Below, in pieces: positions 1 through 9,388 of a stretch of DNA of 64,000 bases. The stretch's first letter is position 1; each line of letters starts with the position of its first letter. Where the stretch lies: contig NZ_FNKU01000001.1 in NCBI RefSeq assembly GCF_900100365.1, positions 992,001-1,056,000 on the forward strand, in the 5' to 3' direction. The DNA is from Pseudomonas cannabina. GTDB taxonomy: Bacteria > Pseudomonadota > Gammaproteobacteria > Pseudomonadales > Pseudomonadaceae. A model generated the notes under the pieces. The model was not told where the DNA came from. It saw nothing but the letters and a program-made list of their open reading frames with translations, and made no database searches. Made by a program: the position numbers and the translations under genes.

Positions 1-2
1 AT

Positions 3-30
3 CTTGTACATGAAATTACATTGGTACAAG
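3..30. promoter_or_regulatory. Inverted repeat upstream of the photolyase operon
   Basis: A 7-bp perfect inverted repeat, CTTGTAC at 3-9 and GTACAAG at 24-30, is separated by 14 bp. It lies about 180 bp upstream of the FeS-photolyase gene. Left-arm TTGTAC resembles a -35 element. Photolyase/cryptochrome genes in pseudomonads are often controlled by light-responsive MerR-family LitR/CarH regulators, whose sites are GTACA-like, so an operator is plausible. That link is inference; only the dyad is seen. Confidence 0.35.
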
Positions 31-35
31 TTTTT

Positions 36-64
36 GGCTGTGGCTGTGGCTGTGGCTGTGGCTG
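36..64. repeat. Hexanucleotide microsatellite (GGCTGT) x 4.8
   Basis: Four full copies of GGCTGT and a fifth partial copy (GGCTG) run without mismatch between the inverted repeat at 3-30 and the photolyase gene. No convincing coding frame covers it. The tract could vary in copy number by slippage and so alter the spacing of upstream elements. The rest of 65-212 shows nothing I recognise. Confidence 0.8.
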
Positions 65-212
65 CTGGGTAGCGTGCTCCGGTTTACACGCCTGCATGCG
101 TCAGCATTAGCCCGTCGACGCTTCAAACATTTCATCGGACAGATCCCATGGCAAGCATTCTTACCGTCGCGCCTCTTCAGTTGCTTGTCCAAGCCGTGCG
201 GAGCATCAGTCA

Positions 213-1751
213 ATGACCCAAACCCATCGCCTCCACCTCGTTCTCGGCGACCAGCTCTCCTTCGACCTCGCCTCCCTGCAAGACCTGAACCCCGAGCACA
301 ACACGGTCTTGCTGGTCGAGGTGATGGACGAGGCGAGTCATGTGCCGCATCATCCGCAGAAAATCGCGTTGATCTTCAGTGCCATGCGTCATTTTGCCGA
401 GGCGTTGCGCGAGCGTGGAGTTCGGGTGCAGTACGTGACGCTCGATGATCCGGAAAACACAGGTTCGGTGCCCGGCGAATTGCGTCGTTGGCAGGCCTTG
501 TTGAACGCTGACGAGTTGCACGTTACCGAGTGCGGTGATTGGCGGCTGGAGCAGTCTATCAAGGACTGCGGCTTGCCGATCCACTGGCATGTCGACACGC
601 GTTTTCTTTGTTCCCGTGAAGAGTTCTCATCGTGGGCGCACGGCAAGAAGCAACTGCGCATGGAGTTTTTTTACCGCGAGATGCGCCGCAAGAGCAGGCT
701 GCTGTTGAATGGCGACGGCACGCCGGTCGGGGGAGCATGGAATTTCGATGCGGAAAATCGCAAGGCGCTGCCCAAGGGCATGGCGGCGCCTTATCCGATG
801 CGTTTTTCCGCGGATGCCATCACGCGCGATGTGCTGGTCCTGGTGGGGGAGCGCTTCGCCAGCCATTACGGTTCGCTGGAGGCCTTCGACTATCCGGTCA
901 CACACGTCGATGCTCAGGCGCTGTGGGAATACTTCCTGGATTTCGGCCTGGCAGGGTTTGGCGATTATCAGGACGCCATGGCCACTGATGAGCCCTTTCT
1001 GTTTCATGCGCGGATCAGTGCCGCGTTGAACATCGGTCTGCTGGACCTGCGCCAGATTTGCAGCGACGTCGAGTCGGCGTATTGGTCGGGCAGGGTGGCG
1101 CTGAATGCCGCCGAAGGTTTTATCCGTCAGTTGATTGGCTGGCGCGAGTATGTGCGCGGCGTTTACTGGCTGAAGATGCCTGATTATGCGAGCGGTAATC
1201 TGTTCGGCAACAGTCGACCGCTCCCGGAGTTTTACTGGACCGGCGAAACAAAGATGAACTGTATGAGCCAGGCGATTGGCCAGAGCCTGAAGCATGCCTA
1301 CGCCCACCACATTCAGCGCCTGATGGTGACTGGCAACTTTGCCTTGCTCGCCGGTATCGTGCCGGAGCAGATCTGCGAGTGGTATCTGGCGATCTACATG
1401 GACGCCTTCGACTGGGTCGAGTTGCCCAATACGCTGGGCATGGTCATGCACGCCGACGGCGGTTATCTGGGCTCCAAGCCTTATTGTGCCAGCGGCCAGT
1501 ACATAAAGCGCATGTCCGATTATTGCCGTGGCTGTGCGTACAAAGTGACTGAAAGCACGACCGACGATGCCTGTCCATTCAACGCGCTGTACTGGCATTT
1601 TCTGATGCGCCATGGTGACCTTTTGCGTCGCAATCAGCGCATGGCGATTATCTATAAAAATCTCGACCGTATGGCGGAGCCCAAGCAACAGGCATTGTGG
1701 GCGCGGGGCGAGCATCTGCTGGCCAGACTGGATGCTGGAGAGGCGCTTTGA
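213..1751 (+). CDS. FeS bacterial cryptochrome/photolyase (PhrB-like, (6-4) photolyase family)
   Basis: The 512-residue protein belongs to the deoxyribodipyrimidine photolyase-related family. It is expected to bind FAD and a [4Fe-4S] cluster and to repair (6-4) photoproducts or sense light in the cytoplasm. The N-terminal Rossmann-like antenna domain covers about residues 1-150 and starts with the family motif [11 protein letters not shown]. The helical FAD domain follows. Four cysteines that can hold the cluster are present at residues 350, 438, 441 and 454 (MNCMSQ, YCRGCAY, DACPFN), the same numbering I recall for Agrobacterium PhrB. The ATG has GGAG 9 bases upstream. The stop overlaps the TTG start of the DUF2256 gene, so the two are translationally coupled. 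Whether it repairs DNA or signals cannot be told from sequence. Confidence 0.93.
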   Translation: MTQTHRLHLVLGDQLSFDLASLQDLNPEHNTVLLVEVMDEASHVPHHPQKIALIFSAMRHFAEALRERGVRVQYVTLDDPENTGSVPGELRRWQALLNADELHVTECGDWRLEQSIKDCGLPIHWHVDTRFLCSREEFSSWAHGKKQLRMEFFYREMRRKSRLLLNGDGTPVGGAWNFDAENRKALPKGMAAPYPMRFSADAITRDVLVLVGERFASHYGSLEAFDYPVTHVDAQALWEYFLDFGLAGFGDYQDAMATDEPFLFHARISAALNIGLLDLRQICSDVESAYWSGRVALNAAEGFIRQLIGWREYVRGVYWLKMPDYASGNLFGNSRPLPEFYWTGETKMNCMSQAIGQSLKHAYAHHIQRLMVTGNFALLAGIVPEQICEWYLAIYMDAFDWVELPNTLGMVMHADGGYLGSKPYCASGQYIKRMSDYCRGCAYKVTESTTDDACPFNALYWHFLMRHGDLLRRNQRMAIIYKNLDRMAEPKQQALWARGEHLLARLDAGEAL

Positions 1752-1891
1752 AAAAGAGTGAGCTGCCGGTCAAAACCTGCGTGGTGTGCGGGCTGCCGTT
1801 CACTTGGCGCAAGAAGTGGGCGCGTTGCTGGGACGAGGTTCGCTACTGCTCGGAACGGTGCCGTCGGAACAAGTCGTCGGTCAGCCCGTAA
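1748..1891 (+). CDS. DUF2256 small cysteine-rich protein
   Basis: A 47-residue protein starts at TTG, overlapping the photolyase stop codon (TTGA), with GGAG 7 bases upstream inside the photolyase gene. It carries two cysteine pairs, CVVCGLPF near residues 11-14 and CSERCRR near 36-40, around a basic WRKKWARCW segment. This looks like a small zinc-binding knuckle. DUF2256 proteins commonly sit next to FeS-type photolyases, so a role as partner or nucleic-acid-binding accessory is plausible but unproven. The gene is easily missed because of its size and TTG start. Confidence 0.85.
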   Translation: MKKSELPVKTCVVCGLPFTWRKKWARCWDEVRYCSERCRRNKSSVSP

Positions 1892-2037
1892 CGCTTTCAA
1901 AATATTTCGAAATGAAAAGCGCTGAACTATCGGTTCAGCAACATGATCCTTCCTTATGCGCAGTCAGCGTGACCCCGACAGGCCAGTGCATTCGCACTGA
2001 GTATCGATCCAGGGTCGCCGAACGATAAGGAGCTGTC

Positions 2038-2466
2038 ATGACCGTTACCACCCATCCCGTCTACCGCTGCACGCCGGGCCCGCTACACGCGACCTTGCTG
2101 GCAGGCACTGTCCCGTTGTTTCTCGGCGGATTGCTGAGTGATATCGCTTACTACCAGACCTTTCAGATTCAATGGAGCAACTTTGCGGCCTGGTTGATTG
2201 CCGGGGGCCTGTTGTTCTGCGGGCTGGCGCTGCTGTTTGCGCTGGCAAATCTGATCCGTGCCACTCACAAGGCAGGGCGTCCCGTGGCGTACTTCCTGCT
2301 GTTGCTGGCGACTTTTTTGCTGGGGCTGGTCAACGCGTTCGAACACGCCAAAGATGCCTGGGCGGTCATGCCGTCGGGCCTGATTCTGTCAGTCATCGTT
2401 ACTGTTCTGGCCTGCGTTGCGACGTGGACCGGGCTGACCAGCCTGCGTTCCGGAGGTGCAGAATGA
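2038..2466 (+). CDS. DUF2231-like four-helix inner membrane protein
   Basis: The 142-residue protein has four predicted membrane segments (about 20-40, 50-72, 83-100, 112-133). It starts with the HPVYRCTPGPLHATLLAG region seen in DUF2231-type proteins. AAGGAG lies just upstream of the ATG. The stop codon overlaps the start of the next gene (ATGA), so it is probably co-expressed with the sorbosone-dehydrogenase-like lipoprotein. No function is established for the family; a heme- or redox-related membrane role has been suggested by its frequent neighbours, but nothing here proves it. Confidence 0.8.
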   Translation: MTVTTHPVYRCTPGPLHATLLAGTVPLFLGGLLSDIAYYQTFQIQWSNFAAWLIAGGLLFCGLALLFALANLIRATHKAGRPVAYFLLLLATFLLGLVNAFEHAKDAWAVMPSGLILSVIVTVLACVATWTGLTSLRSGGAE

Positions 2467-3755
2467 GACATATCCACGCACTGACTGCATTGAGCATGGC
2501 GCTGTTGTTGAGCGCATGTGGTGGCGAGGCGGACAGCACCCAGGCACGCGGCCCGGACCCTAAGCTGCCCGAGCCGCAACGTGGCCTGTTGCCCAGCATG
2601 AAAATCGCCGACCCGGTTGCCTGGGGCGATCAGAAGCCGACTGTGCCTGAAGGTTTCAGCATTACGGCGATTGCCACCGATCTGAGTATTCCGCGTCAGT
2701 CCATCGTGCTGCCGAACGGCGACATCATCATTGCTGAAGGGCGCGGCGGTAGTGCTGCCAAGCTCAAACCCAAGGATGTGATCGCGAGTGTCATCAAGGC
2801 GCAGGGCAACACCAAAGTCAAAGGTGGCAATCGCCTGACGCTGTTGCGTGACGCGGATGGTGACGGCAAGTATGAATTGAAGACCGTCTTTGCTGAAAAC
2901 CTCAATGCACCTTATGGCTTGGCGTTTGCGAACGGCAAACTGTATGTCGCCAATCAGGATGCGCTGGTCAGCTTCGATTATCAGGACGGCCAGACCAAGG
3001 CGAGCGGCGAGCCGGTCAAGGTGACTGACCTGCCGTCGGCAATCAACCACCACTGGACCAAAGCGCTGACCGTCAGCCCTGATGGACGCTTCCTGTACGT
3101 CGGCATCGGTTCGAACAGTAACGTGACCGAGCGCGGCATGGAAGTCGAGATCGATCGCGCGATGGTCTGGCAGATCGACGCTGCGTCGGGCGCTCACAAA
3201 CCGTATGCGACTGGCCTGCGTAACTCGACTGCTCTGGCTATTCAGCCGGGCACCGGGCAGTTGTGGACGGTGGTCAACGAGCGTGACGAACTGGGGCCTG
3301 ACCTGGTTCCGGATTATCTGACCTCGGTGAAAGAGGGGGCCTTCTACGGTTGGCCTTACAGCTATTGGGGCCAGAACGTGGACACCCGTGCCCAGCCGCA
3401 AAATCCAGCCAAAGTCGCGGCGGCGATCAAGCCTGATTACAGCCTGGGCTCACACGTTGCCGCGCTGGGCGTGTCGTTCTCCATTCCGGCCATGGGTGAT
3501 AAGTTTGCCGACGGCGTCTTTGTCGGTGAGCACGGCAGCTGGAACCGCGACAACCCGGTCGGCTACAAGGTGATCTTCGTTCCGTTCACCAATGGCCGCC
3601 CCGCAGGTGAGCCGGTGGACTTCGCGACAGGCTTCCGCGGTGCTGACGGCAAGACTCGCGGTCGGCCAGTGGGTGTCACGGTTGACCCGCGCGGTGCACT
3701 GATCATCGCTGACGACCTGGCTAACACCGTCTGGAGAGTGACCCGTAATAAATAA
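2463..3755 (+). CDS. Sorbosone dehydrogenase-like beta-propeller lipoprotein (PQQ-type sugar dehydrogenase fold)
   Basis: The 430-residue protein begins with a lipoprotein signal, with lipobox LLSAC ending near residue 19. It continues with a six-bladed beta-propeller of the glucose/sorbosone dehydrogenase family (FSITAIATDL, LRDADGDGKYE, PYGLAFANGKLYVAN, YVGIGSNSN, TGLRNSTALAI, YGWPYSYWG, GEHGSWNR). The mature protein would be anchored to a periplasmic face and may oxidise an aldose or sorbosone with PQQ. Substrate and cofactor are not provable from sequence. The ATG at 2463 is chosen because it overlaps the upstream stop and gives the lipoprotein signal; upstream extension reads through the preceding gene in another frame. 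Confidence 0.88.
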   Translation: MRHIHALTALSMALLLSACGGEADSTQARGPDPKLPEPQRGLLPSMKIADPVAWGDQKPTVPEGFSITAIATDLSIPRQSIVLPNGDIIIAEGRGGSAAKLKPKDVIASVIKAQGNTKVKGGNRLTLLRDADGDGKYELKTVFAENLNAPYGLAFANGKLYVANQDALVSFDYQDGQTKASGEPVKVTDLPSAINHHWTKALTVSPDGRFLYVGIGSNSNVTERGMEVEIDRAMVWQIDAASGAHKPYATGLRNSTALAIQPGTGQLWTVVNERDELGPDLVPDYLTSVKEGAFYGWPYSYWGQNVDTRAQPQNPAKVAAAIKPDYSLGSHVAALGVSFSIPAMGDKFADGVFVGEHGSWNRDNPVGYKVIFVPFTNGRPAGEPVDFATGFRGADGKTRGRPVGVTVDPRGALIIADDLANTVWRVTRNK

Positions 3756-3771
3756 CCGGGCTTACGTTGTT

Positions 3772-4003
3772 CTCGACTATCATGCGACGCTCTGCGTCGC
3801 ATGCCGGTCCAGACGTTCTGCGTGCTCTTTTGCGACGCAGAGCGTTGCGAGCTGCATTCCACACGCTGGAGCGTGCGGAACGATAATCTCAACTATCGTG
3901 CGACGCTCCGCGTCGCATGCCTTTCCGGACGCTCCGCGTCCTCTTTTGCGAAGCAGACCATCGCGAGCTGCATTCTCCACACGTTCTACAAGGTGGATTC
4001 AGC
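3772..4003. repeat. Tandem pair of P. syringae-type hairpin repeats
   Basis: Two related units, about 116 bp apart, begin CTCGACTATCATGCGACG at 3772 and CTCAACTATCGTGCGACG at 3888. Each holds GACGCTCTGCGTC-like arms and complementary GACGCAGAGCGTC-like arms. Related copies lie at 14090, 21585 and 44985. It fills most of the 331-bp gap between the sorbosone dehydrogenase-like gene and the MFS gene. Short reverse-strand readings contain SFRTLQR, typical of spurious DUF1534-type P. syringae proteins. Confidence 0.85.
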
Positions 4004-4086
4004 ACCCGCTTACACGTTAGGGTTGTTCGCACCCATGCACTGGCCAAACCGGCCCGTTGCCGAAAAACCTGAATTCTGGAACTGCT

Positions 4087-5286
4087 GTGAGTCGCTTTGA
4101 AACTGCTGCAAACCTCGAAACCCGGCCCGCTTCATGGTGGGCCGTCGGCAGCGTATCGCTCGGATCGTTTGCCACCGTCACCACTGAATTTCTCCCCGTA
4201 GGGCTGTTGCCCGATATCGCTCGTGATCTTGAAACGACGGTCAGCCACGCTGGCTTGATGATGGCTGTACGCGGGCTTCTCGCAGCGATTTCTGCGCCTT
4301 CCTGTATCGCCCTGTTTAGCCATGTCGACCGCAAACGTCTATTGCTCGGCCTCTTGTCGATATTGCTGGCCTCCAACCTGATCGTGGCGTTCTCGGAACA
4401 GTTCTGGCTGACCCTGGCTGCCACGGTGTTGCTCGGCTTCGCATTGGGAGGGTTCTGGACGATTGCCGGCTCGCTCGGGCCTCGATTGAGGCCGGGCAGG
4501 GAGGGCGTGAAGGCAACGGCCTATGTCCTCGCGGGCGTCTCGATTGGCACAGTCGCCGGGATACCTGCCGGCACCTTGATCGGCGAGGCCTTTGGCTGGC
4601 GCACCGCGTTCGAAACGGCGGCGGTCGTGACAGTGATGGTGGGCATGCTGATTACAACGCTGCTGCCTGCGTTGCCGGGCGAGCGTTCTGCCGGTCTCAG
4701 CCAGATGCTTTCGCTGGCAGGCGAGCAAAAGATCCGCTGCATGTTCGCTGCCGCATTGCTGATCTATGTCGGGCACTTCGCGGCCTACACCTACCTTGCC
4801 CCCTTCGTGCAGGACGCCGCAAACATAAAAGGTCAGGCGCTGGGATTGTTGCTGTTTGCTTTCGGCCTCGCGGCGGTTGCAGGCAATCTGGCGGGCGGTG
4901 CGATGGCGGCCAGAAATGCGCCGTCCTCGGTTTTGATCATGACCTTGCTGATGCTGGGGTCATTGACTGCCTTGCTGCTGTTCGTCGGTATTCCCTGGCT
5001 GCTCTGGCCCGTCATTCTGGTTTGGGGATTTGCTTTCGGGATGATTCCGATCACCACGCAAATATGGTGTTTCGACGCCTCGAACGGACGTGTGGAAGGG
5101 GTTCAGGCGCTGCTGGTCTGTGTGGTGAACCTGTCGATTGGCGGCGGTGCCTTCATCGGCGGGCTAGTGTCCGAAGGTGCAGGCTTCAGCGCTGCGATAG
5201 TGACCGGCGCGGTGTGTGCCGCGCTGTCTGTGGCGACGGTGGGCATGTCGCTGCGTAGGTCAAAGCGAGTCACCTGCGCAGGTTGA
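4087..5286 (+). CDS. MFS transporter, DHA1 family (NepI/AraJ-like exporter)
   Basis: The 399-residue inner membrane protein has about 12 transmembrane helices. The first helix carries TEFLPVGLLPDIA and the fourth-fifth region ALGGFWTIAGSL, both close to the purine-ribonucleoside exporter NepI and relatives. It probably exports a small solute by proton antiport; the substrate is unknown. A GTG at 4087 with GGA six bases upstream gives the best N-terminus (MSRFETAANLETRP). A TTG at 4057 would add ten residues. It is a single gene, convergent with the chemoreceptor at 5300, with only 13 bases between them. Confidence 0.88.
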   Translation: MSRFETAANLETRPASWWAVGSVSLGSFATVTTEFLPVGLLPDIARDLETTVSHAGLMMAVRGLLAAISAPSCIALFSHVDRKRLLLGLLSILLASNLIVAFSEQFWLTLAATVLLGFALGGFWTIAGSLGPRLRPGREGVKATAYVLAGVSIGTVAGIPAGTLIGEAFGWRTAFETAAVVTVMVGMLITTLLPALPGERSAGLSQMLSLAGEQKIRCMFAAALLIYVGHFAAYTYLAPFVQDAANIKGQALGLLLFAFGLAAVAGNLAGGAMAARNAPSSVLIMTLLMLGSLTALLLFVGIPWLLWPVILVWGFAFGMIPITTQIWCFDASNGRVEGVQALLVCVVNLSIGGGAFIGGLVSEGAGFSAAIVTGAVCAALSVATVGMSLRRSKRVTCAG

Positions 5287-5299
5287 GACAGTCCAGCCA

Positions 5300-6940
5300 T
5301 CAGCCCGCTTTGAAAAACGCCACTTTCTGCGTCAGGCGGTCCGCGAGCAGTGCCAGGTCTTCGCTGGCGGTTGCAACTTGCTGAGAGCCACTGGCCGACT
5401 TGAGTGTCGAGTCATGGATGCTGTTGATATTCATCGCCACCTCTTCGGCCACCGAGCTTTGCTGGATTGAAGCGCTGGCGATCTGCGCGTTCATGTGGTT
5501 GATCGCGCCGACCTCCTTGCTGATTTTCGACAGAGCGCTCTGCGCATTACGCGTCTGCGCCACGGCCTTGTTGACCAGTTCGCAACTGTCACGCATGTTC
5601 TGCGCGGCGGTTTCCGTGCCGCCCTGAAGCGTGCTGATCATCGCTTGAATTTCCTGAGTCGACTGCTGGGTACGGGTTGCCAGGGAGCGCACTTCATCGG
5701 CCACCACGGCAAAGCCCCGACCGTGCTCTCCCGCGCGGGCCGCTTCGATGGCAGCGTTGAGGGCCAGCAGGTTGGTCTGCGAAGCAATCGAGTTGATCAC
5801 TTCGATGACCGTCTCGATCTGCTCGCCATGCCTGGACACTTGTTCCACCGTGTTGGTCGTCTCGACCAGCGTCGCCGCCAGTTGTTCGATGGCGGCGGTC
5901 GTGCCTTCCACCAGACTGTTGCCGGTTTCCACCTCGGTGTCGGCCAGACGCGCTGCATCTGCTGCCTGGGCCGCATAGCCGGAGACTTCATTGACCGTGG
6001 CGGCCATTTGACTGATGGCGGTCGCGACCTGTTCGGCTTCGCGGGTCTGCACCATCACCTGCGCATTGTTGGTCGAGGACGCCGCCGACAGCACGGTCGA
6101 TGACTGGCTGACTTCCTGCGCGGCCATTCGCACCTGGGTGATTGTCTCGGAAAGACGGCCCAGCGCGGTTTTCAGCACGCCCATCACACTGTCGGGGTGC
6201 TCCGTTGAGATGTTCTGCTGCAGATCACCATCGGCCAGACGCCTGATGGCCTGGGCAACGTCGAACGGTTCTGCCCCCAGGGTTTTTTTGACAAAGCGGA
6301 TGATGAATACCGACAGCACGATACTCAGCAGCACGGCAAATGCAGTGGCCAGCAGCATCAGGCCACGGAACTGGCTGGCGGTGGCCTGCACGTCATCGAG
6401 TTGCGCCCTGATCGCAGCTTCTTCATGGTCGATGAGCGCGTTGACCCGTTTCAGCCACTCGCTGTAATCACCGGAAACCTGACGCAGTAACAACGCCTGA
6501 GCGCCGGCAATGTCACCCGCCCGACGCAGTTCAATCACGCTTTTGGTGGACGCCAGCGTCTGCTGCTCGATTTCCTTGATGCTGCGCAGCAACTGACGCT
6601 CTTCGCCCGTCACGCCCGGCTTGGTGAACAGCTGGTCCATTGGCACGGCCGAGTCGACGTAGTCTTTTTCAAGCCGGGTCATTTCTGCGAGGTGGGTAGC
6701 CACGTCCTGATCATTGTTGACCAGCACCGCGTCACGCAGAGCAATCGCCCGGTTGTGCACGCTGCCGCGAAAGTTGATTGCATAGCGCTGAACCTTCGCG
6801 GCATTTTCTCCGACGTCCTCCAGCGTGCTGTCGATAAAACCCACGCGCTGGATACCCACTGCGGTGATCAAAATTAGTAGCGACACCACGGCAGCAAATC
6901 CCAGGCCGATACGAGTTGCCAGAGAAACCGGTTTTTTCAT
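5300..6940 (-). CDS. Methyl-accepting chemotaxis protein (4-helix-bundle sensor type)
   Basis: The 546-residue chemoreceptor starts [15 protein letters not shown]. It has a first membrane helix at about 12-32, a periplasmic four-helix bundle at about 33-190, and a second membrane helix at about 190-212 ([19 protein letters not shown]). A HAMP-like segment contains [20 protein letters not shown], followed by the long coiled-coil signalling domain. The conserved tip is [19 protein letters not shown] with [15 protein letters not shown] after it. No CheB/CheR pentapeptide ends the protein. An ATG at 6967 is also in frame, but the MKKP start fits the family. A weak FliA-like element (TCAAGCAT, complement of 7017-7024) lies upstream. 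The ligand is unknown. Confidence 0.93.
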   Translation of the reverse strand: MKKPVSLATRIGLGFAAVVSLLILITAVGIQRVGFIDSTLEDVGENAAKVQRYAINFRGSVHNRAIALRDAVLVNNDQDVATHLAEMTRLEKDYVDSAVPMDQLFTKPGVTGEERQLLRSIKEIEQQTLASTKSVIELRRAGDIAGAQALLLRQVSGDYSEWLKRVNALIDHEEAAIRAQLDDVQATASQFRGLMLLATAFAVLLSIVLSVFIIRFVKKTLGAEPFDVAQAIRRLADGDLQQNISTEHPDSVMGVLKTALGRLSETITQVRMAAQEVSQSSTVLSAASSTNNAQVMVQTREAEQVATAISQMAATVNEVSGYAAQAADAARLADTEVETGNSLVEGTTAAIEQLAATLVETTNTVEQVSRHGEQIETVIEVINSIASQTNLLALNAAIEAARAGEHGRGFAVVADEVRSLATRTQQSTQEIQAMISTLQGGTETAAQNMRDSCELVNKAVAQTRNAQSALSKISKEVGAINHMNAQIASASIQQSSVAEEVAMNINSIHDSTLKSASGSQQVATASEDLALLADRLTQKVAFFKAG

Positions 6941-7355
6941 GAGATAAGCTCGTGAAGGAATAAGCAAGGGGCGCCAGGATCATGGCGTCAGACTAATAGC
7001 GGAAAGCCAGACAGTATGCTTGAGCGGCGAGCCTGCCAAATAGATATTTACACACCATTGGATAGAGAGGCGTTATTGCAGGATTGAGCGGGCTGTACGA
7101 CGGTGCCTCGGCATGACCCTCGTGCTCAGTCTCCAACCTCAAAGGGCAGGGCAGGTTTTACCCGGCATGCGCCAAATGACCCATCTGTCGACAGGCTTTC
7201 GAGCTTCACAGTACAAAGTGGCACACCACCGGTCATCCGAAACACAATGTTTCATATCGGTTAAATAAATCTTAATGATGCCGCCATCGCCCCTGAATAC
7301 GGGGTGCTTGCAGCGTGCCACATTAGTTCCCCGGCCATTCAACTGAATATAACTA
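6941..7355. other. Intergenic region between divergent chemoreceptor genes
   Basis: About 415 bp lie between the divergent receptor genes before the FliA-type promoter at 7356. It is relatively AT-rich around 7040-7060 and 7255-7280. I see no gene, strong hairpin or known repeat in it; it presumably holds the promoter of the leftward receptor. Confidence 0.5.
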
Positions 7356-7382
7356 TCAAGTTAACCCCCTCAGCGCCGATTC
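7356..7382 (+). promoter_or_regulatory. Sigma-28 (FliA) promoter for the 7417 chemoreceptor
   Basis: TCAAGTTA at 7356-7363, an 11-bp spacer, and GCCGATTC at 7375-7382 match the FliA consensus TAAAGTTT-N11-GCCGATAA at 12 of 16 positions with exact spacing. It ends 35 bp before the chemoreceptor ATG, placing transcription start near 7390. This ties the receptor to the flagellar regulon. Confidence 0.75.
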
Positions 7383-7416
7383 ACGGGCATTCCGGAAAAT
7401 CAAAGGCATACACGTC

Positions 7417-9345
7417 ATGAGCGCAAAATGGTTGGATAACTTGAAGGTCAGCAAGAAGCTAGGGCTAGGCTTTGCCGCTATTTTGCTGGGTGTACTGACG
7501 GTCGCAGCCATCGGCTATTCCAGCACTAACCTGCTGATCGAGCGCATGGGCAAAAGCAGCAAGGTTGCCGAAATCAAGGCTGATGTGCTGAGTGCCCGCA
7601 TCGCTGCCCAAGCCTACGCGACAGGCCCGAGCCCGGCTGGCGTGCAGACTTACGCAAGCGCACTGGACACGCTGAATCGCAGCGTCGATGAGGGCCTGGG
7701 GCTGTTCGTGGTATCGAGCAACCTGGAAAAACTGCGCGCCATCAAGGAGCAGGTAGGGGGCCTGAAGCAGACCTTCGAACAGTTGGTCGGCATCAATCAG
7801 AAGGTCGATGACGCGCTGAAACCGATCATCAAGGTTTCCGATGATGTCAGCGGGACCTTCGAGAACCTGTTGAACAAGACCATTGACGACACCCTGCGCG
7901 CGCCGGACGAAACCGGTATCAAGCAAGTCAAGATCGCTGGCGACCTGCGTAACGGCATGACCAACTTTCGCCTGGTGTTTCGGCGCTACTTGAGTATCCC
8001 GTCTGCCGATAACCGTCAGGCCACGTATAACGCGGCGGACGCACTGATCGCTCAGGTCGCTGCCGCGCGCAGTGAGCTGCCCAGCCAGGCAAATGCCGCT
8101 GTGGATGCCGCGCTGAACGCGCTCAAGCAGTACAAAATATTGATGACCTCGATCTCGGACATGCTGCAGCAAACCGATCAGATCCGTAACAGTCTGCAAC
8201 AGCAATCCATCGCGACTGCAGCCCGTGCCGACGATCTGGCAGCCCAGCAGGTGATCAGTGCCAAAAAAGAACAGAACACCGCTGTCATGCAGTTGCTGAG
8301 TGTCGCGGTGGTCGTACTGCTGATCGGCATCTTCGCTGCGTTCCTGATTACCCGTCAGATCACCGTTCCACTGAACGAAACGGTCATCGCGGCGCGCCGG
8401 ATCGCCGATGGTGATCTGACCCAGGACACTCACACGACCCGTCAGGACGAACTGGGTCTGTTGCAGAACACCATGCAGCACATGACCGTTTCCCTGCGCG
8501 GCCTGATCGGCGGCATCGGCAACGGTGTGACCCAGATCGCCACCGCCGCCGAGGAGTTGTCTGCAGTCAGCGAACAGACCAGCGCCGGTGTCACCCTGCA
8601 AAAAAACGAAGTGGATCAAGTCGCGACGGCCATGAACCAGATGTCGTCCACGGTGCAGGAAGTGGCGCGCAACACCGAAGATGCCTCACGGGCCGCCAAG
8701 CAGGCCAGCGAACGCGCCGCCCATGGCAGCAGCGTGGTGCAGCACGCCACGCGGGAAATCGGCCAACTGGCCGGTGAAGTGAAACAACTGGGTGAGGCCA
8801 TGCAACGCCTGACCGAAGACAGCGGCAAGATTGGCAGCGTGATCGACGTGATCAAAGCGGTCGCCGAACAGACCAACCTGCTCGCCCTCAATGCTGCCAT
8901 CGAGGCCGCGCGTGCGGGTGAGCAGGGTCGCGGGTTTGCCGTGGTGGCCGACGAAGTGCGCTCGCTGGCCCAGCGCACCCAGAACTCCACCACTGAAATC
9001 GAAGCACTGATCCTGACCCTGCAACAGGGCACGGGTGCCGCTTCGGGCCTGATGGACGCCAGCCTGCAACGCACCGAAGGCACCGTGATACTCGCTCGCC
9101 AGGCGGAGCAGGCGCTGGTGGAAATCAATCAGTCGATCGGTACGATCGAGCAGATGAGCCAGCAGATCTCTGCCGCCGCCGAGCAGCAGAGTGCGGTGAC
9201 CGACGAAATCAACCGCAGCGTGCTCAGCGTTCGCGACATTGCTGACCAGTCTGCCTCGGCAACCGAGCAGAGCGCAGCGTCGACGGTGGAACTGGCTCGT
9301 CTGGGCAGCAATCTGCAGAGCATGGTCGCGCGTTTCAGGATTTAA
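7417..9345 (+). CDS. Methyl-accepting chemotaxis protein with large helical (HBM-type) sensor domain
   Basis: The 642-residue chemoreceptor has a first membrane helix at about 16-36 and a long helical periplasmic domain at about 40-285 that resembles helical bimodular (HBM) sensors such as McpS. A second membrane helix follows at about 288-312 ([19 protein letters not shown]), then HAMP ([12 protein letters not shown]) and the signalling domain. The hairpin tip is [19 protein letters not shown]. No pentapeptide tether is present. HBM receptors often sense TCA-cycle or other organic acids, but the ligand here is not evident. It is driven by the FliA promoter just upstream and followed by a strong hairpin shared with the convergent EamA gene. 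Confidence 0.93.
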   Translation: MSAKWLDNLKVSKKLGLGFAAILLGVLTVAAIGYSSTNLLIERMGKSSKVAEIKADVLSARIAAQAYATGPSPAGVQTYASALDTLNRSVDEGLGLFVVSSNLEKLRAIKEQVGGLKQTFEQLVGINQKVDDALKPIIKVSDDVSGTFENLLNKTIDDTLRAPDETGIKQVKIAGDLRNGMTNFRLVFRRYLSIPSADNRQATYNAADALIAQVAAARSELPSQANAAVDAALNALKQYKILMTSISDMLQQTDQIRNSLQQQSIATAARADDLAAQQVISAKKEQNTAVMQLLSVAVVVLLIGIFAAFLITRQITVPLNETVIAARRIADGDLTQDTHTTRQDELGLLQNTMQHMTVSLRGLIGGIGNGVTQIATAAEELSAVSEQTSAGVTLQKNEVDQVATAMNQMSSTVQEVARNTEDASRAAKQASERAAHGSSVVQHATREIGQLAGEVKQLGEAMQRLTEDSGKIGSVIDVIKAVAEQTNLLALNAAIEAARAGEQGRGFAVVADEVRSLAQRTQNSTTEIEALILTLQQGTGAASGLMDASLQRTEGTVILARQAEQALVEINQSIGTIEQMSQQISAAAEQQSAVTDEINRSVLSVRDIADQSASATEQSAASTVELARLGSNLQSMVARFRI

Positions 9346-9355
9346 ACGTTTGCTC

Positions 9356-9388
9356 AGCGTGCCTCGTGATGCATTCACGAGGCACGCT
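9356..9388. terminator. Perfect 14-bp hairpin between convergent genes
   Basis: AGCGTGCCTCGTGA (9356-9369), loop TGCAT, and its exact complement (9375-9388) form a very stable stem. It lies just after the chemoreceptor stop and includes the stop codon of the leftward EamA gene. It lacks a T-run, so it may act as a weak bidirectional terminator or mRNA 3'-end stabiliser. Confidence 0.7.

Noticed and set aside
627..1715. Long open frame on the minus strand opposite the photolyase gene
   Set aside because: It is a GC-driven shadow of the real gene; it shows no domain or ribosome-binding site.
3563..3892. Small minus-strand frame with SFRTLQR in the 3772 repeat
   Set aside because: It resembles spurious DUF1534-type translations of the repeat; no evidence for a gene.
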